Shown piece by piece: positions 59,251-64,000 of a stretch of 64,000 nt of DNA; position 1 is the first letter of the stretch, and every line of letters begins with the position of its first letter. This DNA comes from Puniceicoccaceae bacterium 5H. GTDB lineage: Bacteria > Verrucomicrobiota > Verrucomicrobiia > Opitutales > Oceanipulchritudinaceae. Under the pieces are notes generated by a model that searched no databases, was not told the origin of the DNA, and worked only from the letters and a program-made list of their open reading frames with translations. The DNA lies in the NCBI GenBank assembly GCA_009772895.1, contig WOUP01000002.1, positions 372,001-436,000 of the forward strand, in the 5' to 3' direction. The position numbers and the translations under genes are program-made.

Positions 59251-62097
59251 CTATAGGCTCCACTTCAGGCCTACGACCGCCGACCAGCCATATTCCTCGA
59301 ACTGCGAGAGGCGGCCCGATTGGCCCCAATAGGCCTTGAACGGCTCGTTGGTGATGTTGATCAGGTCGGCGAAGACCGTCCAGTTGTGGGCGAAGGTGTA
59401 GGAGGTGCTCAGGTCGACCTGGATGTGGCTGTCTACGTAGCGGTCTTCCGATGGGCTGCCGCCGACCTCGTCGAGGTAGTCGTCCCGGTAGGTGCCGGAG
59501 AGGCGCACAAAGAAGTTGTTGTAGTCGTAGGACAGCGCCAGGTTGCCGATCACGTCGGACTGCTTGACGAAGGGCAGGTCTCGGCCGGCATCGTCCGCGC
59601 TTTCACCGAGCACGGAAGCTTCGCTGTCCGTCAGCGTCAGGTTGGCGAGCAGGTTGAAGCCTTCGACCGGCAGGAAGGTCAGTTGCTGCTGGTAGGCCAG
59701 CTCGACGCCCATGATGTCGCCCGAATCGCCGTTGCGGAAGGTGGTCAGGTCGCCGAGCACGTTGCCGTCGTTGTCGACGACCCCGTCCTGGATCTCCTGG
59801 GTGTAGATAAAGCTGTCCACGTCCTTGTAAAAGGCGGCGATGGAGACGACGCCTACGTTCTCGAAGTAGTATTCGAGTGAGGCGTCCCAGTTCATCGCTT
59901 CATACGGGTCGAGCATCGGGTTGCCGCGCTCCTGGTCGCCGTCTTCGTCGACGATGCCCGGTGAGAGCTGCTCGAAATTGGGACGGGAGATGGTGTTGGT
60001 CCACGAAGCGCGCGCGATGAAGTTATCGTTGATCGCGTAGCGCAGGTGGATGCCCGGCATGAAGTTGGTGTAGTCGTTGTCGAACTCGTTGGGCGAAACG
60101 CGTTCGGCCTCGTCGTCGTAGAGGTAGCCCGCGGTCTCGAACTCGGTGTGCTCTACGCGTGCCCCGGCGATCACCAGCAGGCGGTCGAAGGTTGCGCCGC
60201 CCATCAGGTAGGCCGCCGACACCGTCTCATTGGCGTCGTAGTCCTCGACGTAGGAATCCTCGAGGTCTTCCTCCATCGCAAACGCATCCTGGTTGGCGCG
60301 GAAGTAGTCGCGGAGGTTTTCGCGCACGTAGGGCAGGTTGGAGTCGTAGGGGTCGCGCACATCCCCGTTGACGAAGCCTGCGAGCGTGTCGATCGCCTCG
60401 GGGTTGTCGTCCGATTTGCGGACGGACACGTCGTTCTCCTTGTCCTTGCGCCGCACGAGGCCGCCCGTCTTTACGTAGCTTTCATACGTGTTGTCGAAGT
60501 CGTAGCGCAGGTTCAGCTCGGCGGTGTGATTGGTTTCCTCCACCAGCTGATCGGCGTCTTCGATTTCGTCGAACTCGTAGCTGCCCGCATCGTAAGGGTC
60601 GATGTCGCTGTCCGGGCCGACGAACGCCAGACGCATGGTGTCGTTCTGCGTGCCGGTGAAGCGGAAGTCCGGATTCACGAGGTAGGCCTGATAGTCCCCG
60701 TCGGTCGGGTCGGTGTGGTTGGCGTCCTCGATCAGCTCAAACTTGGTCTCGAAATCGTAGGGCGTGTCTTCCTTGGCGTAGGAGACGCCCAGCTTGTAAT
60801 CCAGCGTGAGGTTGTCCCAGATGTTCTGGCCACCGAGCGATACGGCGTAGATCGACATCGTTTCCTCGCGGTCCTTGAGCTCGCGGCCCAGGGCGACGTT
60901 TTCGGCGGTAAAGGCGTTGTCGCCGATTTCGCGGTAGGAGGTGATGTCGCCTTCGTCCTCGTTTTCGTCTTCCCACTCTTCGCCAAAGCTGAGCACGCCC
61001 GCGTGGCGGATCTCCGTATCGGTGTAGTCGCTGAAGTTACCGCGCACGTAATACTGGGCGGTATCGGTCGGACGGTATTCGAGGTTGAAGCTGAAGCCGC
61101 GGCGCTCCCGCTTCAGGTTGTATTCGCGCAGTTCGATCGTGTCGGTCTGGACCCAGTGCTCCGCACCGTCTTCGCCCTCCATGAGCTCCCACGGGTCGGC
61201 TTCCATGTTGTCGGAGCCAAACTTGCGCTCGGACCAGACGGCGGAGAGCGCGAGGCCCCAGTGTTGGTCTTCGCCGAGCAAGTCGGAATAAAAGGCGGAG
61301 GTCTTGTAACCCCATTCCTCGGTCAGGTTGGAATAGAGGCCGGCGGCGTAGAGGGAGGCAAAACGCTCGTCGCGGTCGAAGGCGCTGGGCGAGACGAGGT
61401 TGATGTGACCGCCGATGGAGTCTCCCGGCTGGTCGGGCAGCACGGCCTTCGTCACCTCCATGGAGGAGAGCGTCTCGGTGGGGATGGTGTCGAGCAGGGT
61501 CTCGCGCTCGGAAGCCCCCGGGGTCGGCACGGCGATGCCGTCGATCGAAACGCTATTGAGCTCCGGGTTGATGCCGCGGATCACGATGAAGCGGCCTTCG
61601 CCCTGGTCGCGTTCGACCGAGACGCCCGGCAGGCGGGCGAGGGCTTCGGCGGCGTTTTCATCCGGGAATTTGCCGATGGCGTCGGAGGCGACGATGTTGC
61701 GCAGGTTTTCCGACGCGCGCTGCTGGTTGAGCGCGCGGGCGGAGCCGATCACGGTGCCTTGCACTACAAATTGATCGAGCTCGTAGATTTCGAGCGTGAT
61801 GGTCTCCTCGACGGAAGTCGTCTCGCCGTCGCGGATCTGCACGTCTTCGGTCACGGGATTGGAGCCCAGGTAGTCGAAATGCAGGGTATGGGAGCCGGAG
61901 GGCAGGTCGAAGCGGAAGCGGCCGCTGCGGTCGGTCGTCGTGGCGGCGACGCCGGGCACGGAGACCTTCACGCCTTCGAGGCTCAGACCGTTTTGCGCGT
62001 CGCGGACGACACCCGACACGGTGCCGTCAGCCCACAGCGAGGAGCTGCCGAGCAGGAGGGCGAGCGTGCCCAAAGGAAGCAAAGCGTTACGTTTCAT
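59251..62097 (-). CDS. TonB-dependent outer-membrane receptor
   Basis: About 948 residues from ATG 62097 (MKRNALLPLGTLALLLGSSS). Signal peptide, then a carboxypeptidase-regulatory-like domain (GVVRDAQNGLSLEGVKVSVPG), and a linker QFVVQGTVIGSAR. A plug follows (SDAIGKFPDENAAEALARLPGVSVERDQGEGRFIVIRGI, in part, and QPGDSIGGHINLVSPSAF), then a 22-strand barrel with many Tyr/Asp loops. It imports a ligand using TonB energy. With the phytase downstream, phytate or inositol-phosphates, or a metal-phosphate complex, are plausible cargo (inference). Confidence 0.93.
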   Translation of the reverse strand: MKRNALLPLGTLALLLGSSSLWADGTVSGVVRDAQNGLSLEGVKVSVPGVAATTTDRSGRFRFDLPSGSHTLHFDYLGSNPVTEDVQIRDGETTSVEETITLEIYELDQFVVQGTVIGSARALNQQRASENLRNIVASDAIGKFPDENAAEALARLPGVSVERDQGEGRFIVIRGINPELNSVSIDGIAVPTPGASERETLLDTIPTETLSSMEVTKAVLPDQPGDSIGGHINLVSPSAFDRDERFASLYAAGLYSNLTEEWGYKTSAFYSDLLGEDQHWGLALSAVWSERKFGSDNMEADPWELMEGEDGAEHWVQTDTIELREYNLKRERRGFSFNLEYRPTDTAQYYVRGNFSDYTDTEIRHAGVLSFGEEWEDENEDEGDITSYREIGDNAFTAENVALGRELKDREETMSIYAVSLGGQNIWDNLTLDYKLGVSYAKEDTPYDFETKFELIEDANHTDPTDGDYQAYLVNPDFRFTGTQNDTMRLAFVGPDSDIDPYDAGSYEFDEIEDADQLVEETNHTAELNLRYDFDNTYESYVKTGGLVRRKDKENDVSVRKSDDNPEAIDTLAGFVNGDVRDPYDSNLPYVRENLRDYFRANQDAFAMEEDLEDSYVEDYDANETVSAAYLMGGATFDRLLVIAGARVEHTEFETAGYLYDDEAERVSPNEFDNDYTNFMPGIHLRYAINDNFIARASWTNTISRPNFEQLSPGIVDEDGDQERGNPMLDPYEAMNWDASLEYYFENVGVVSIAAFYKDVDSFIYTQEIQDGVVDNDGNVLGDLTTFRNGDSGDIMGVELAYQQQLTFLPVEGFNLLANLTLTDSEASVLGESADDAGRDLPFVKQSDVIGNLALSYDYNNFFVRLSGTYRDDYLDEVGGSPSEDRYVDSHIQVDLSTSYTFAHNWTVFADLINITNEPFKAYWGQSGRLSQFEEYGWSAVVGLKWSL

Positions 62098-62155
62098 GTC
62101 AGTTAAGCAGGATTGGGATCTGGAAGAGGCTTGTTCTCGTTCTGCTTCCTGTAGG

Positions 62156-62170
62156 GCACCGGGCGTGCCA
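62156..62170 (-). promoter_or_regulatory. Sigma-54 type promoter of the TonB receptor
   Basis: Reading leftward from 62170: TGGCACG-CCCG-GTGC. The GG (-24) and GC (-12) are 10 nt apart as required. Transcription would start near 62144, leaving a leader of about 47 nt before ATG 62097. An NtrC-family activator gene diverges on the other side, which supports this call. Confidence 0.6.
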
Positions 62171-62261
62171 GCGACGGTTTTGTGACGGGCTAAGTGCTTA
62201 TGGACAAAATGCTTAACGCACTGGTTACGGTTGTGTAAAACGATTCCGCTCAACCAGTGAA

Positions 62262-62286
62262 CGGTCAGCCGGTCAAAAATTGACCG
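62262..62286. promoter_or_regulatory. Candidate activator-binding site (CGGTCA repeats)
   Basis: CGGTCAA-AAA-TTGACCG (62270-62286) is a perfect 7-bp dyad, and a further CGGTCA lies at 62262-62267 in direct orientation. It is about 130 bp upstream of the predicted receptor start point and 35 bp before the regulator start, fitting an enhancer for the adjacent sigma-54 activator and possible autoregulation. Confidence 0.5.
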
Positions 62287-62320
62287 CTTTAGGATTGCAG
62301 ACCCTGGAATCGGTTATCGA

Positions 62321-63784
62321 ATGAGCAGTATGTCCGGTCGCGTGTTGATCATCGAAGATCGCGAAGACTTTTCCCTGACGTATCAGCGCATGCTGTTGAC
62401 GCAGGGGTGGGATAGTCGCGTCTTCGCCTCCGCCCATTTGGCGCTCGAGCACTTGCGTGCCGAGGCGGGCGACTACGACTGCATCATCAGCGATTATCAG
62501 CTGCCGGATATCGACGGGTTGACGCTGTTGCGCATCCTGCAGAAGGAGTTTGCCGCGTTGCCGGTGGTGCTGATTACCGGCCACGGCAGCGTGCAGACGG
62601 CGATTGAGGCCATGAAGCACGGCGCCTACGATTACCTGGAGAAGCCGGTGGAGCGGGAAGTCTTCCTGAAGGTCATCGGCCAGGCCCTCGCGCTCAAGCG
62701 GCGCTCGGTCGATGCGGTCTCCGTGCAGGCGGCGAAGGAAGCCGGGCCGTTGATGGTCGGGCGTTCGCGCGCGATGATCACGGTTTACAAAGAGATCGGT
62801 CGGGTAGCCCAGTTTGCCGCTCCGGTCCTGATTCAGGGCGAGACCGGCACGGGCAAAGACCTCGTGGCGACCGCCATCCACCTCAACAGCCCGCGCCAAA
62901 ATCGGCCCTTTCGCGCCATCAACTGCTCGGCCATCCCCGAGAACCTGCTCGAGAGCGAGTTGTTCGGGCACGAAAAGGGCGCGTTTACCGGTGCGCACGC
63001 CACGCGCAAGGGCCTGTTCGAAGCGACGGACCAGGGCACGCTCTTGCTCGATGAGATCGGCGACATGCCGCTGTCGCTGCAGGCCAAGCTCTTGCGCGTG
63101 CTGCAGAGCAACGTCGTCCAGCGCGTGGGCGGGCAGGAAGACATCCACGTCAACGTGCGCGTGGTGGCGGCGACCCACCGGAATCTGCACGAGATGATCG
63201 CACGCCAGAGCTTTCGCGAAGACCTCTACCACCGCCTGGCTGCAGCCGAGGTGCGGCTGCCGGCCTTGCGGGAGCGACCGGAGGACATCCCGCTGCTGGT
63301 GCACTATTTCTTGCAGCAATACGCGCGCGAGTTGGGCATGGAGAAGGCGACCATCGCGCAGGAGGCAATCGACTACATTCAGGCGCAGCATTGGCCGGGC
63401 AATGTGCGCGAGCTGCAAAATACGCTGCGCAAGGCCCTGATGCAGGCCCGCAACCTCTGCATAACCCAGGATCACGTGGCGGCTTCACTGGAGCATCCGG
63501 GGCCGGGCCCGGAGGAAGCGGGGGGCGATGTGCGAAGTGAGGTAGCCGTGGATGCGTCACCGGTCGACGGCCAGACGGCGTTGAGTCATTGGGTGGAGGG
63601 GGCGCTGCAGGAGGTGGACCTGGAGCACGAGACGTTGCTGCGCGAAAAGCTGTTGCGGCAACTGGACCGCGAACTCTACCCGAAACTGCTCGAGCGGCTG
63701 GACGACAACCGGACCAGGGCCGCGCACGTCCTCGGCATTACGCGCAACACCTTCCGCAAGCGTCTGGGCGAGCTGGAGGCCTAG
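62321..63784 (+). CDS. Sigma-54-dependent (NtrC-family) response regulator
   Basis: A 487-residue regulator. Receiver with Asp58 ([13 protein letters not shown]), an AAA+ domain with Walker A GETGTGKD, the sigma-54 contact loop HEKGAFTGA, Walker B LLLDEIGD, and a C-terminal Fis-type helix-turn-helix ([21 protein letters not shown]). It activates transcription at -24/-12 promoters. It is divergent from the TonB receptor, which has such a promoter. No histidine kinase adjoins; the LRR kinase at 54471 is the nearest. A Met at 62330 is an alternative start. Confidence 0.94.
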   Translation: MSSMSGRVLIIEDREDFSLTYQRMLLTQGWDSRVFASAHLALEHLRAEAGDYDCIISDYQLPDIDGLTLLRILQKEFAALPVVLITGHGSVQTAIEAMKHGAYDYLEKPVEREVFLKVIGQALALKRRSVDAVSVQAAKEAGPLMVGRSRAMITVYKEIGRVAQFAAPVLIQGETGTGKDLVATAIHLNSPRQNRPFRAINCSAIPENLLESELFGHEKGAFTGAHATRKGLFEATDQGTLLLDEIGDMPLSLQAKLLRVLQSNVVQRVGGQEDIHVNVRVVAATHRNLHEMIARQSFREDLYHRLAAAEVRLPALRERPEDIPLLVHYFLQQYARELGMEKATIAQEAIDYIQAQHWPGNVRELQNTLRKALMQARNLCITQDHVAASLEHPGPGPEEAGGDVRSEVAVDASPVDGQTALSHWVEGALQEVDLEHETLLREKLLRQLDRELYPKLLERLDDNRTRAAHVLGITRNTFRKRLGELEA

Positions 63785-63793
63785 GCCCGCGCG

Positions 63794-64000
63794 CTACATG
63801 TAGCGCTGCTTCATCTCGTCGTAGGGGAAGTGCTTGCCGGGGCAGAGGGTATGGGCGCGGTCGACCCACTTGTGCACCGTGAATTTGCAGTCCGGCGACA
63901 CCTGGCCTTCGCGCAGGTAGTCGACCAGTTGCAGAAAGGAGGCGTGTTGCCGGTCGGTCGGACGGTGGTTCTCGAAATTGCCCACCATGCAGATACCGAT
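63794..64000 (-). CDS. PGRP-type N-acetylmuramoyl-L-alanine amidase (C-terminal part)
   Basis: The reading frame is open to the right edge, so only the last 68 or so residues are in view. They read IGICMVGNFENHRPTDRQHASFLQL, then FTVHKWVDRAHTLCPGKHFPYDEM, which matches the end of the PGRP/Amidase_2 fold (GxxVGNF, Zn-ligand His, CPGKxFP). It would cleave the amide between MurNAc and the peptide, or sense peptidoglycan. It is convergent with the response regulator (9 bp between stops). Confidence 0.82.
   Translation of the reverse strand: MGICMVGNFENHRPTDRQHASFLQLVDYLREGQVSPDCKFTVHKWVDRAHTLCPGKHFPYDEMKQRYM

Noticed and set aside
60046-62106. 686-aa ORF on the plus strand opposite the TonB receptor
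   Set aside because: Antisense shadow of a clearly real receptor gene; Val/Gly/Glu-rich without domain features.

Overview
The window looks like a stretch of chromosome from a high-GC Gram-negative bacterium, most likely a member of the Verrucomicrobiota (Opitutae-like). This rests on PEP-CTERM proteins of the style common in that phylum, an outer-membrane machinery (TonB receptor, LolA-like, LpxL-like, lipoproteins), a separate BioD-like P-loop gene coupled to pta, and short palindromic intergenic repeats. The taxonomic placement is inference. No rRNA, tRNA, CRISPR array, insertion sequence or prophage was recognised.

Region by region: 0-4.3 kb holds housekeeping genes (BioD-like partial, pta, two small hypotheticals, murJ, a VOC protein). 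4.3-6.2 kb is a secreted beta-helix protein. 6.2-22.9 kb is an aryl-polyene / xanthomonadin-like pigment cluster. It has a chorismatase (hydroxybenzoate starter), an AMP-ligase, two ACPs, two full ketosynthases plus a ketosynthase-like N-terminal protein, two acyltransferases, a GT2 glycosyltransferase, LolA-like and MMPL exporters, a VTT membrane protein, two flavoproteins with the halogenase WxWxIP signature, and an alpha/beta hydrolase. No ketoreductase or dehydratase gene is present locally. 23-27 kb has tandem PEP-CTERM paralogues and a phosphodiesterase-TPR protein. 27-31.4 kb has a CFA-synthase/DUF1365/FAD-oxidoreductase triad and an esterase. 31.5-44.6 kb is housekeeping (tyrS, peroxiredoxin, acnA, trpB, yicC, lpd) interrupted by a STAS/PP2C regulatory pair and an AbrB/PIN toxin-antitoxin module.

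After a composite repeat at about 44.8-45.1 kb comes an eight-gene chemosensory operon (45.1-54.1 kb, minus strand): an MCP/CheZ-like coiled-coil protein, STAS, CheY, CheA, MCP, CheW, CheR, CheB. The MCP ends in a CheR-docking-like pentapeptide. No flagellar genes are in view.

The right end (54.5-63.8 kb) may be a self-contained nutrient-sensing locus. A histidine kinase with a leucine-rich-repeat sensor and no adjacent regulator, and a sigma-54 (NtrC-type) response regulator with no adjacent kinase, bracket a TonB receptor plus beta-propeller phytase operon. The receptor/regulator intergenic region carries a good -24/-12 (TGGCACG-N4-GTGC) promoter facing the receptor and an upstream CGGTCAA-AAA-TTGACCG palindrome, which fits enhancer-dependent control of phytate-phosphate acquisition. 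The window ends inside a PGRP-type amidase gene.
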